Source: Nymphaea colorata (lineage: Eukaryota > Streptophyta > Magnoliopsida > Nymphaeales > Nymphaeaceae). Taken from it: DNA of 64,000 nucleotides. The position numbers were made by a program, and so were the translations under genes. The stretch is from positions 1,089,503 to 1,153,502 of the forward strand of contig NC_045143.1 of assembly GCF_008831285.2 (NCBI RefSeq), given 5' to 3'. The notes under the pieces are model-generated. The model saw nothing but the letters and a program-made list of their open reading frames with translations. It ran no database searches and was not told the DNA's origin. Shown piece after piece: positions 52,440-63,700 of this stretch (position 1 is its first letter; every line of letters starts with the position of its first letter).

Positions 52440-52986
52440 TCATACAGATAAACTCGTACTGAAGGTGCCGGTAGCCCAGACGGCACCACCATAGATGCCC
52501 AAGTTTCCGTCCCGGCCGAGGGCTAGTACGTAATGACGTCGAGTCTTCCCGCCGGCACCGGCATTCCATACTTGGTCACCGTCTTGATAAATAACCAGAT
52601 CCCCGTCATTCTGCATGCTTAAGATGCAGTTGGTGCCTCGTCCGCTGGTGCCGGATGCCCAGATCGCCGTCCTTTTCCTGTAGAGCACCAGATTGCAGTC
52701 ACTCTGCATGACCAGAGCATCGTCACCGGTGGCGAGAGATTGGCCTGGGAGGAGATATTCGTAGCTGTACAGCACGTTCGTCGGCTCTCCGCTTCGGAAT
52801 AGCTTAACTGCACAATTGGAGGCGACAACGTCGCTGGAATAGGTTAAAGAGAGGCTTCTTTGCAACAGAAAAGGGCTCCCCACCGGCCGTCTTATTGTCC
52901 GCCGTGCACCGGTGCCAGGAAGTGCTGGTGCAAAGAAGCAGAACAATGGCTAACAGAAGTGATCCTTCACGCCTGCAGCCTTGCAT
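52440..52986 (-). CDS. GNA-type mannose-binding lectin, reading frame split
   Basis: Bulb-type (GNA) lectin with a signal peptide (MQGCRREGSLLLAIVLLL), expected to be secreted or vacuolar and to bind mannose. The lectin domain (TNVLYSYEYLLPGQSL onward, to the stop at 52440) is in a different frame from the signal peptide. Two predicted 76-nt introns restore it: 52883-52808, or 52909-52834; either gives 156 aa. A single-base frameshift is equally possible, because this family is usually intronless. The three mannose motifs (QxDxNxVxY) read QSDCNLVLY (intact), QNDGDLVIY (Asn lost) and GRDGNLGIY (Gln and Val lost). The disulfide cysteines (SDC, TNC) are present. A GA repeat touches the start codon. 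A damaged paralogue lies about 1.7 kb upstream. Confidence 0.7.
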
Positions 52987-54668
52987 CTCTCTCTCTCTCT
53001 CTTTGAGTGTTTTTAACAATCGCCTTCCAGAATGGTAGAGGCATATCAGATTATATATATATGTATATCAAATGATCGGTTATTGTAGAGTGTCGAGGTG
53101 AATCCGTCGTTTTTTAGTGTGAACTAGGAAGGAACCAAGAACTTCAGTCTTCACCATTAATCATATAAAACAAAGGAGGCGACTTGAGTCATTTGATGGC
53201 AAGGAAAGAGCAAAAAGGGACTTTGACAGAAGAGCTGCAATATTGACCGACTTTTTCCAGGACTTGTGTTTTTTTTTCTTTAACTTGTTATTAACAAGAA
53301 GGCTTTTTCCGATTAAGCTGAAAAAAATTTAAGAAAAAAGAGGATCGGACGCGGCCCACTTCAAGACGGAAGTTTTATGACAATATATTATATATATATA
53401 TATAGAAGAGGTGAAAACATTGATAAACACCAGACTATTTTTTTATTAAAAAACTGTTTTAAATAAAATATACACATTTCAATATATTTCTAAAAATTAT
53501 TTCATATTTAACTAATACAAAACATGTTTTGAATCAAGTTATTTTTATGAAAAATGTTATTTTTTCATTATCAAAACGTTGCACGCGAGACATTCATTTT
53601 TACTTATTATAAAACCACTATTAAAACAAAAAATGGTCAGCTTATCATACATTTTGCATGAACTTAACTTCAGAATAAGATTAGATACAAAAGCTTTAAA
53701 TATTATATTTAAAAAGTCTGTTGATATGATTTCTACCAATAATATATATATATACCATCTAGAAAAGGCCTGATACGATGACGTATAATCAGCAGGTATG
53801 GGCCAAGTTGCCAACCACAAAAGCACAATTTCCATGTACAATAATTTCAAATTCAATGTGAATATCATGTGTACACATTTGAAAATCAACGATAATCATA
53901 ACTTTCTTCAGTTATGAAGTTGTGACGGTACAATACGAACACGAAAACGCATGCCTTGAAAGATAGCACCGGGACTCTAGGACAGGTCCACTGGTAGTTG
54001 ACGTCGACCTCATCAGTCAAATCTCACCTATGTTGCTCATCATCTCACACCATGCAGCTACCATGTGCCTTCATCTTCTTCGATCCTTCCTTCTTTCCTT
54101 CCTTCCTTCCTCATTATTCATATTTCATTTGATCCACTTTTGAGGAATAAGTGTCGCTCACCTGCAGCTACCAACACTAATCTATAGTTTTCCTAACCTG
54201 GTATATATATATAGAGGCGCAGATAGAGTAAAGACTGTAAGAGGCTTCATTTTGCTGGTTGAACGAGCCATACTCGTTACGGATTGCTTGTCCAACAGTT
54301 GAAGAAGAAGCCACACTCAGTTTTAAACCCTTCTGATAAAGCCAAGGATTCTTACTGAGAAGGAAAAAACATTTGAAGTGAAAGGACTGGCCGGGTTTAA
54401 CACCTCTCTCTCTTGTATCAAACAATGTTCGTATTGTTGAGCTGTTTTAAATTTTCTTGACTGTAATTGAGATTTATTGAAAGCAAATTGCATTTTCAAG
54501 TTCTTACAGAACGTGTTCTTATTGGAAACACAAAGAAAATTTCGTAATTGTACAGAACAGAGGAGCATCTAAAGTAACACGTCGAACAGAGCTTCAACCA
54601 GGGAAAAACTCGCTCTTATTGCAAACAACTTCATCAATGGTGGGCACCTTAAAAAGGCCTCCTGCAAA
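52987..54668. other. Spacer between the two lectin copies
   Basis: AT-rich, with TA runs near 53050 and 53387-53402 and a TTCC run near 54090-54110. It includes the upstream region of the first lectin and the 3' side of the second. No gene is recognised. Confidence 0.4.
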
Positions 54669-55083
54669 TCAAGAAGTCGTCCTTTGGGTGCGGGTCTGCC
54701 AAAAGAGAGGACCATAGATCACGAGATTGCCATCCCTCTGAAGGATGAGGACGTAGGGGCCAGGAGCTTTGGAAGTTGGAACCGGTGCTCCAGACGGCGG
54801 TGTTGTTCTGACTGTAAATGAGGAGGTTGCCGTCCAACTGTAACTTGAGGGTGCAGTTCTTCCCTCCGCCGCTTGTGTCAGAGGACCAAATGCTAATTCC
54901 GCCTCTTTTGAGCACCAAATTGCAGACGCTCTGCATCGTGAGGACGTTGTTGGAGAAGGTGAGATATTGGCCGGAAAGAAGGGAATCCCCGCTGAACATG
55001 GTGTTGTACGCCTGCTGGCAACTCGGTTGTAAGTTGCAGAGAAGAGAGCAGAACAAGAGAAGCCATATCTCATGCCTTCCCAT
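54669..55083 (-). pseudogene. GNA-type lectin with a frameshift
   Basis: Starts MGRHEIWLLLFCSLLCNL, a signal peptide, at 55083; an in-frame ATG 18 codons upstream is less likely because the signal would be buried. The lectin domain runs through SGDSLLSGQYLTF, QSVCNLVLK and QLDGNLLIY, then near 54755-54775 the frame shifts by one base. The remaining domain (YVLILQRDGNLVIYG, LFW) continues in another frame to the stop at 54669. Read as is, the protein would have an unrelated tail. Mannose motif 1 is lost (Asp and Tyr changed), motif 2 is nearly kept, and motif 3 is intact but out of frame. A sequencing error cannot be excluded. Confidence 0.72.
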
Positions 55084-55305
55084 CTCTCTCCCTCTCTCTC
55101 TCTCTACAGTCGGACAGAGAGGAGGTTTCCCCTGCATTCCTGTGTTGAATCTGGATTCAGATAACGAAACATGTTATTCGGATCCAAATCCATCAAACCC
55201 GTTGACTGGCTCCCGTTATCCTCACCGAGCAATGGCAGTCTTCAAAGCCCCTGTTAAACCCCTAACTGAACCTTACCAGGTGAGAAGAGGTGAAGCAGGG
55301 GTGCA
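55084..55305. promoter_or_regulatory. Shared head-to-head upstream region
   Basis: Only 222 bp separate the lectin pseudogene ATG (minus) from the SLOW GREEN 1 ATG (plus). The lectin side starts with a GA-rich leader. No clear TATA box is visible on the SG1 side. Confidence 0.5.
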
Positions 55306-56346
55306 ATGGCGTCCTTCCCTATCTCCCTCCACCTTACCACGACTACCACTCGTTCTCGTTCTTCGTCACTCTCCTTCCCCTTCCTGAATGCGCCCTCCCC
55401 GTTCCTCAAAATTCCCGGACCTGTTCTCTTCCGGAAAGCCCCCCAAACCGCCCCACTCGTCATGGCCGCCCGTGGCGGCGGTTTCCCTCTGCGGGAAAGC
55501 TGGCTTACGGGACCTCTTCGAGCCTTCGATTCCCTCCTCCGCAGGGGCGGTGTATTCCTTACTGCCACCGCGGTCTTCCTGGGTTGCCTTTCCGCTCCTT
55601 TCTTCGGAAACCAGCTTTCCTCCGCCATCGCCGCCCCGGTCACCGTGGAGGCGCCGGAGACCCAGACGGAGGAAGAGAAGGAACGTTATCTTGAGGAGTA
55701 TCTTGACGCCCATCCGGACGATGTCGACGCACTCAAGGCTCTCATGGAGGTGAAAATCAAGATGGGGAAGATCCCGGAGGCCATATCGGTGATCGACCGG
55801 CTTATTACTCTCGAGCCGGATGAGAAGGAGTGGCCCTTAATGCGGGGACATGTTCGAAGCTACGAGGGAGATAACGAGGGCGCGAAGCAGGCTTTCGAGG
55901 AGATACTCGCCGCAGACCCCCTCTCCGTTGAGGCATACCACGGCTTGGTGATGGCTGCGTCACAGTCGCAGTCGACTCATGAGCTGGAGGGCATCTCCAA
56001 AAGGATCGAGTCTGCGATGGTCTTGTGCCAGAAGGAGCAGAGAAGAGAGGACGCACGCGATTTCAGGCTGCTCATGGCCCAAATTAGGGTCGTGGAGGGC
56101 AGATATGAGGAAGCATTGAAGATTTACCGAGAACTTGTGAAGGAGGATCCGAAGGATTTTAGACCTTACCTGTGTCAGGGCATCATCTACACGTTGCTGA
56201 GGAAGAAGGACGACGCAGAGAAGCAATTTGAGAAGTACCGGAGGCTCGTCCCCAGAGCCCATCCTTATGCCCGCTTCTTCGATGACAACGTTCTGGCGAC
56301 GAAAGTTTTCTCACAGATGGCAGAAAATCAAAGTGTGCAGAGATGA
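55306..56346 (+). CDS. SG1: SLOW GREEN 1-like chloroplast TPR protein
   Basis: Intronless, 346 aa. Resembles SLOW GREEN 1, a plastid tetratricopeptide protein needed for chloroplast development in seedlings. The N terminus is rich in Ser/Thr/Arg with few acidic residues (about 1-70), typical of a transit peptide, followed by a hydrophobic stretch (82-100) and an Ala-rich segment ending near 110. Four TPR-like units follow at about 141-172, 174-206, 252-284 and 286-318, for example GRYEEALKIYRELVKEDP and KDDAEKQFEKYRRLVP. The start context (GCAATGGCG) is good, and no upstream in-frame ATG gives a better transit peptide. TPR units bind other proteins; the partner is not known from sequence. It lies head to head with a lectin copy. 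Confidence 0.87.
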   Translation: MASFPISLHLTTTTTRSRSSSLSFPFLNAPSPFLKIPGPVLFRKAPQTAPLVMAARGGGFPLRESWLTGPLRAFDSLLRRGGVFLTATAVFLGCLSAPFFGNQLSSAIAAPVTVEAPETQTEEEKERYLEEYLDAHPDDVDALKALMEVKIKMGKIPEAISVIDRLITLEPDEKEWPLMRGHVRSYEGDNEGAKQAFEEILAADPLSVEAYHGLVMAASQSQSTHELEGISKRIESAMVLCQKEQRREDARDFRLLMAQIRVVEGRYEEALKIYRELVKEDPKDFRPYLCQGIIYTLLRKKDDAEKQFEKYRRLVPRAHPYARFFDDNVLATKVFSQMAENQSVQR

Positions 56347-59152
56347 CCAGGAATTGAGTTTCCATTGCATCCGTTTCATCTCTTGGTAAGTCTGGATATG
56401 TGGCCTTTATGATTCATTCCACTTTTTCTTTTATTTGCTTCTAGTCAATTGGAATGGTTGGGCGATTACTCTGTTTCATCTTGGTTATTGACTTTATTAA
56501 TGATGGGGAACAAAAAAGAAGTGACCAATTGAGAGGATGGGAAAAGAAATGGAAGAATAAGGATCGATCATTTCCTCAAAGAATCCGCAAAAATAACTTC
56601 TCTGGCGTTTTTCTTTCTTTTTTCTTTTTTGCATTTTGTCATATGTTTATACTGCTTTGCCAACACCTTACTCCTTTCGGGGCAATGATAAGCTCCTTGT
56701 TTTAGTTTATTAGTGATGTGTTGTGCTCTGGAACGTGTGCATTTATTTTTGCTTTATCGGGTTTAGAGCGTCGTTTTGAAGTTCTATGCGTTAGTTCAGT
56801 TGTTTTGTTGGTTCAGGTGTTTGCTTTATTTAATATTTTGAAATCATTTATTTGAACGTGCCCTATAATTGTTTGAGATCGAAGTGCCAGAATTTATTTT
56901 TAGGGTATTAGTATGGTGAAGAGCATAATGCAGTTTAGCCTTCTGTTCGGTCTCCAGAAGCGCTTGAAATGATAATTAGTCCGAATGCAATTACAGGTGA
57001 CGAATGGTGGTAGTTTTGTTCGCATCTTGATGCTGCTACACATAAATGCAGAAGCAAGTGCAGGATAATGTATGCTATAACGTTGTTCTGCATTTTGTGT
57101 TGGCAGTGAAAGATAAAATTCTTAGTTTATCTTTAGTCCCCTTATTAGTTATTTCGTTTGAGTTGGTTGCATTTTGTATATATTTTTCTGTTTTCTAACT
57201 TGGTCAGATCTGTAGCTTGGTCCTTTCTTTCATGTCTAAAACAAAATCTTTGGATAGCCATTTTATTACTATGTTTGCATAGCTCCCAGAATGGCGGTAT
57301 TTGTTGTTTTTAGTTTCTGCTTATAGCTGCTTAACTAATATCATATCTAGTTATATACTTAAGATTATAATGTGTTCTTACTTTTGATAAAACTGTAATG
57401 GTATTCATACTGAAATCTAATACATGTTAACTGGCCAATTGTTGAATGGGTATATACTTGGCTGATATAATATCATTCAGTTATAACATTTTGTACAGGT
57501 GGTGATTCCACACTTATTTTCCTAGTCAATTATTTAGTATTATATTTGTCTGCAGTTGTATTTTATGCAGTAACATCGTGTAAGAAACTAATTACGTGCC
57601 ATTATGCATCATATATGCATCTATTTTCCTCTAATGCCAGTTAATTATGCAGGATTAATTCTAACACCAACCAAATTACAACTTCAGAAAATGCCTTATA
57701 GTGATGATGATGATAATGATAAAGTCAAGATGATAGTAATGTTGACGATGATGGCATTGCTGATTCTGGTGATGGGGATGGAGATGGTCATAGTGGCATG
57801 ATTGATTTATTATGATGATCAAAGTAGTGGCAATCACAATGTTGTCATGGTGATGGTGGGGTCATGAAGGTAATGCTGTTCACATGGGACAGGTGGTGGT
57901 AGGATTGGTAATAGTGATGATGATGATGAATTGGTGATTTTGTCCATCATTGTGATGAATTATGGTATGGTGGCAATTGTCATGATGTGTTAATGTATGA
58001 TAAAGGTTGTGGTGACACTTGACAGTGACACTCTGTGGATGATGATGATGATGGTGCTGGTGTTGATTTGGAAAATGTGATCATGGTTATGATGGTTCTC
58101 ATCTCATGTTGAACAAATAATGATAACGGTAGTGATTGTGGTCTTGAGTTTTGACAATGAATATAACTGCCATTAGTATGTTTCAAGTTTGGACTGGTTC
58201 TAGGTACACGATTGATCAAAGTTTGAATATGACCTCTATAACAGTAGATCCATGTCAGCATATAGACAGAATCAAATTTCAATGGCATAAAATGTAGGTC
58301 TGATTCCGGAGCAGCATGAATCTAAAATTAGCCTAATGCTATCAAATGCCTTTTCTTGGAAGGAGCTTAGTTTTTGTTCCTTTTATTTTGAGAGAACAGT
58401 ATGCTTGTCTTAAATCTCTCCAGCCATAAACAGTAGTTGGCATTCAAAATGTATAAGATGAAAGTGTAAATCACTCTAGAACAAAAATTCATTAAAACAT
58501 TTAGGTATGAAGTTTTATCTAATAAGCTCAAGTTATGTTGATTCTGCATACTCGAATGGCTATGGTTTAAGATTCACATGTACAATGAATGAAAACCAGG
58601 TTGACAACTTGACGTCCATTTGAATTTGGACCTTTTTTCACTCTTTGAGAAGTCGTCATGAGTTTGGAGTAAGAAAATTTTGCTTTTTTAGGTCTTGTGT
58701 CAAGTGGTAAGTGGAAACCTTCCTGTCAGACTGGTGCTTTGGTCATCTACTTATAGAGTGCCTTAGAAAGGTAGCGAGAATTTATTGTTGACAAATTTCA
58801 AACTCAACTGTACTTTACTTGATGAAATTTTGACAACAACAGGAAGCTGAATAATAACTTTGAAGTGAGGTCCTGGAGCGCTTAAGGTTTGACTAACAGA
58901 AGTGTGAACCCAATCAAGCCATGGATAAGGTTGAATTATACAAAGTCATCTGAAATGCTCAAAAGCTTGAGATTGAGCTGAACTTGAATAACCTTGCTCA
59001 AACTCACCCAGATCAACCCATGCTGATCTTGAACCACAGCTGCCTCCGTATACAGTAGATGGGGCAGGATTTGACCCTCCCACCTCTTAACTGAATGCAC
59101 ATATTTCTACTACCTATCTCAGGCTCTTGTTGTGTCCTTGTGTGAACTACCA
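56347..59152. other. SG1 3' region and spacer
   Basis: The first few hundred bases are probably SG1 3' UTR. A GAT/ATG/GGT-rich simple tract covers about 57695-58080. Nothing else recognisable. Confidence 0.45.
57695..58080. repeat. GAT/ATG triplet-rich tract
   Basis: Imperfect triplet repeats (GATGATGATGAT and GGTGATGGT types) run for nearly 400 bp. Stops interrupt all frames on a longer scale, so it is simple-sequence DNA. Confidence 0.75.
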
Positions 59153-60776
59153 TCTTAGTTGTCAAGGCATCTAGGTGCGCCTAGCCTAAAAAAACATCCA
59201 ATATTTGACAAACTTTTATTCTGTTACTAACTCTTCAGTTCATTGAGAGCTCTTTTGAAGTTAAGTCATATCTAGTTAAAGATTAAACCCATAATCAAGA
59301 ATTGCATTTAGTGTGTAAATGAGTATGAAGAAATTTCTCAATATTTGACAAACTTTTATTTTGTTACTTGTGTATCGAATATTTGATGTCCATGAATTGA
59401 TTAGTGTATGCATCAAAGAGGATTTCTACAACATAGTTATTTAGGAAATGTTTTACGTTTCATGTGTGGGCTACCATCTGCCTAGTTCATATTGCTTCTT
59501 TGCTGTTCTAACACCAGACTATGTTGATCTTTCTCTGATGCCTGGACATGCACTAAACAATAGAAACTGGTGGTTTTTTTTACCATAAACCTAGGTTCTA
59601 ACATGGGTAAGAAGCATAGGTTCCACAATATATGTTTTAGTGCACATATGATATATACAGAAATTCATGGTTTTTTAAAATATGTACCTAACATAGGGCT
59701 GGAGCTTCCACTTGATGACTTGATATAGTATATGTAATTAACGTATAGCAAACTGTACTTAAAGAGCAGAAATTATATCATATAAATGTACATATTATAA
59801 GTTTATACGGTATACAGCAATGTTATCCGTATCATACGATACGTATCGTATAGGTCAAGAAAACCTATACGATACGCTGTTTAAAGACGATACACGTCTG
59901 TATCGTACACGTATTGCACGATACGTGCGATACGGGGGCCGTATCGTACGATACGGGCGATACACCCCCGTATCGTACGATACGGGTTAAAACACAAAAT
60001 TTTTTATTTTTTAAAGTTAAAATACTCCTCCCTCTCTCTCTTCTTGTATTTAAAGACTCCAAGAGACGTAGGAGGGAGAGATTTTGCACATTTTCATCAA
60101 AAATAACCAAGGATTCATCGATTTGGAAAATATTATCGTTAAATCATGAAAGATGATAAGTTGATAACTATATGTTTTGAACTTATAAAATTGTGATGTA
60201 ATATAAGTCCTAAAACTCAAAGTCCTAAGACTCTAAGTCTTAAGATTCTATAAAATTTTCAAGTTTAAAATTGTGATGGATGCTTATTATGTTATTTTGA
60301 ATATCTAATTTCTAATTTTTGAATGCGTTGTTGACACACATGAATGTTTCTTATGTATGATGATCTTTTTTATATTTGAATATATTGTTCTTGATTTCTG
60401 ATTTTTTGTTTATTTTTTCAGATTTTTAATAATTTTTCTCTATTTTTTCTGATTTTTAAATATTTTTTAAAATTAAAAAATTAATTTTACGATACGCTAC
60501 GCTACGTTTACGATACGTTACGATACAGCGTATAGGTCAGCCCGACCGATACGCGATACGCTACGCCTTTTATAACATTGGTATACAGTGTATAATAAAA
60601 TTACAGGACTTTAATTTGAAGGGAAGGTGACTTTTCACCTTCCCATGCACTAGGTAAGCTGGCGCCTAGTCCAGCCTAGGCACCAGTGTAACACCTATTG
60701 CCTAACTGATGGACTTAGGCAATGGGTGTGGACTCGCACCTAGTCCATGCCTTGGGCGATGCCTTAACAACTAAGA
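59153..60776. mobile_element. hAT-like nonautonomous DNA transposon (outer element)
   Basis: The left end TCTTAGTTGTCAAGGCAT is inverted at the right end (ATGCCTTAACAACTAAGA), one mismatch in 18. CTACCA flanks both ends exactly (59147-59152 and 60777-60782), a core of the target duplication. Subterminal GCGCCTAG, GCACCTAGTCCA and related words are typical of plant hAT-like elements. No transposase is encoded. A second element (59818-60580) sits inside. A 29-bp direct repeat (CAATATTTGACAAAC) occurs near 59202 and 59340. Confidence 0.7.
59818..60580. mobile_element. Nested TIR transposon with CGTATCG arrays (inner element)
   Basis: A 763-bp insertion with perfect 9-bp ends CAATGTTAT/ATAACATTG and an exact 8-bp target duplication GTATACAG at 59810-59817 and 60581-60588. 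The 8-bp length fits hAT-type insertion; a 9-bp reading would fit Mutator. Both ends are packed with CGTATCG/CGATACG words, many overlapping as palindromes. The AT-rich middle has no transposase. Confidence 0.8.
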
Positions 60777-63700
60777 CTACCAGTTTGTTATATCACCTTG
60801 GCTGAAGCTTAGTTTTAGCTAACTTGACAGGGATTATTGAGTCCTGTTCTGATTGTCCGTTAATGATGCTGAACCTGTTTTGTCATCTAACTTGACTTCT
60901 TCACCTTCCCGGACAAGCATGAGGTTGAGCTTAATGAGTTGAGGTTTACATGGAGGTAACTGTACTTTGATTTCCTTCCTAGCTTGTTCAGTGGATTTTT
61001 AATCAGATTATGAACAATTCAAAAGGTGACGGAAAAAAGAGGGCAGGGAAAGACATTGAATTTGTAAAGCATGATCAAGCACCATTATCAGGAGCAGTGC
61101 AAACATGAAAATATTTATAACTGAACAGAACATAAGCGAGGAAAAAAAGGGGTTCATTCTGATAAACAGTAACTTCTAGCATTTTTACATGGTCTCAGGC
61201 TTTATGGCATGTGTGTCATGTATGATGTATCTCGTAGGATGCATTAGAAAAACAAAATGTAGCATTCTCTGTGGCTATAACATCGTTGATCTGCTTTATT
61301 TGTTTGTTTCATACTTGTTACTTCGAATATTAGATCAGGTTTATGCTTCGTTGAAACTTTGCAGAAACTGCTAGTTGCATTATTGAAAATCTTCGTTCAT
61401 GCTTTGCAAAACTTTGCTGTTATTTTCTACCAACTTCCCATCCTTGTTATACCTTTTTTTGAAAATTTCTCTGTTGCCAGGTAGCTTCTTGCCTCCCCTT
61501 CTTTAGGACTCGGAACGGTGCCTCAACTACGGCTGTCTTTTCACAGTTTTCCCCTGTGTAGGAGCAGATTGGCTATAGATCAGCCTCAATTTTGTGATAA
61601 TAAGGAAGAAAGTAAAATTATGAAACGACAATGTACTGCGTTAGAAATGAAGTTTCTTGGTCGACAAGCTTTGTCCATTGAAATTCTGCCATGGATACTC
61701 ACCAACTTTTCCAAGGAGGAAGGGAAACATGTTTGTCCCACGAGGCCTTCTCCTTCAGCGAGTCCATCACCGAATCACCACCTTTATGCTATGTGACTCT
61801 CCGTCTAACGCTGCTTAGCCCTGGTGTTGACTGCACAGAGCAGGAGAAGAAAAATTATGTCATGTTACAACTTTTTGAGCTCTGCAGGTTCCATTCACTA
61901 TCCGCAATTTCCTCCTAAATACTCGAAGAGCCTTTCTCGACAATGTTTTCTATTGAAATAAATCATTAGTTTTGAGAGAGAAACGTCTTCTTGAATTCTC
62001 CTTCCCCACTTTCATACAGTTGCACGCATGATGAGCGTAAATCATTGTTAGAGGCAGTTCTCCATGAGACTTGAAAGTCTCCCAGGGTCCAGGGCTGTTT
62101 TATTGATTGGTGTGCGTATGTCAGCTAATAGAGTGCTTCCACCCACCATCAGCACAGAGGCGTAACGGGCACTTGAATTGAACTTAGCGTGTATGTCAGC
62201 TAATAGAGTGCTCCCACCCACCATCAGCACAGAGTGAGAAGGACAAATTACATCAGGTATTATTTTGTGTAATCAGTTTGGGAATCAATTCAGCCAAGCT
62301 GCTGCATCAGTTGAATTTCTTGTAAATCAGAAAAAAAAAAGATACTGAAAATTTGTTTCTTGGGAAAAATAAATAGAAAATATCTAAACTTTATTAAAAA
62401 TAAGAAAATCTTAATATTTAAAAAATAATGAGAAAATTGGACCGTTGCACCCTTCAATCGGCCATTTAACCAACCACCGGCTTGATTTGAGCCGGCCAAT
62501 TCAGGCCCGATAATTATAATGAGATAGACATAGGGATTAAAAAGTTTGGTTCCAGTACAAATCCAGCATCTACTGAATCCAGATTAGTAAAATTTTATCT
62601 AATGGAATACAGATTCAGGATCCGATCCATACCTGAACTTTTTGAAAGCAAATGAAGATCTGACAGCATAAGATCCGATATTTACATCTAATCAGGTTGG
62701 ATCTGGACTCAAAATCGGATAAAGTCATGAAATTGCATGTCAAATCCTAATCTGATTAATCTGATGTTCTTTACCTGACAAGACTAAATGGATCGGATTT
62801 TGAGTCCAGAATCAGAAAATTCGTACCTGTTAACTACACGCGATATCCACTACTCAGATCCGAGAGACCTCGGTTAAACTTCCTGCTCGTGCTTTATCTA
62901 CTCATTCTCCTCGTAACCCAAGCCGGAGAAGTTTCTTTTCTAATCAACTGAAGAACGCTGCTTCCTCGATCTGCCCAGTGTCTCCTGCTACCATCGCCCA
63001 TTGAATCGTCGAGAAATTGTTCTTTAAATTATAAACAAACTAATTCTTTCTTTCTTACTGAAAATGGCAGGGAATGTAACTTGCAGAACCCACCGCGGAC
63101 CTCGAAACACATCTAAGTTAGGGAGTTTAGCACCACTACCATCATCGATTCTCTCATAGGATGCCTCTCTCTTACCCAAAAGATAATGAACCAAACCAAA
63201 TCTTCTTCTTTTTTTTTTTTTTTTAATGTTCACGACTTCATGGATAAGTTTGTGTTTCTCTATATTTTTTGTCTAACATGTCAGTTAATGAACCTTCGTT
63301 TAATCGCCTCGTTCTCTAGTTGTGAAAATTCCTGAGAGAAAACAGGTTTATGTTCTGTACACGCTTTTGGAGTTGTCACCTGTCCTTTCTGATACCAATT
63401 AATTCTGCCATTAATTTCTTGTGAGCAAATTTTGTGCCTAAAAATGATTTTTTTTTTCTTTTTAACTCCTCTATACTAACAGTGGATAAAATAGCATTAA
63501 AGAATTGAATCCTCAACTGCCCACGTTCTTGCACTATCTGTATTTTGGGTCGGAATAAAATTCAAAGCCCTTATTCAGGTCAGCAGGAGGGAACACACGG
63601 CTTGAGTGAGAGGCTGAAGAGGTCTGAATAAAGTACAACTTTTATGGCATGCCACCATTTGTAGTTCAGTAGAGTAGCATCCACGTGAGTTGCGATTTTA

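Noticed and set aside
54177-54568. Minus-strand frames downstream of lectin copy 2
   Set aside because: Lys/Phe-rich, no lectin motif, probably 3' spacer.
61518-61918. Overlapping plus-strand frames of 92 and 75 codons
   Set aside because: No domain, no codon signal and no splice evidence.
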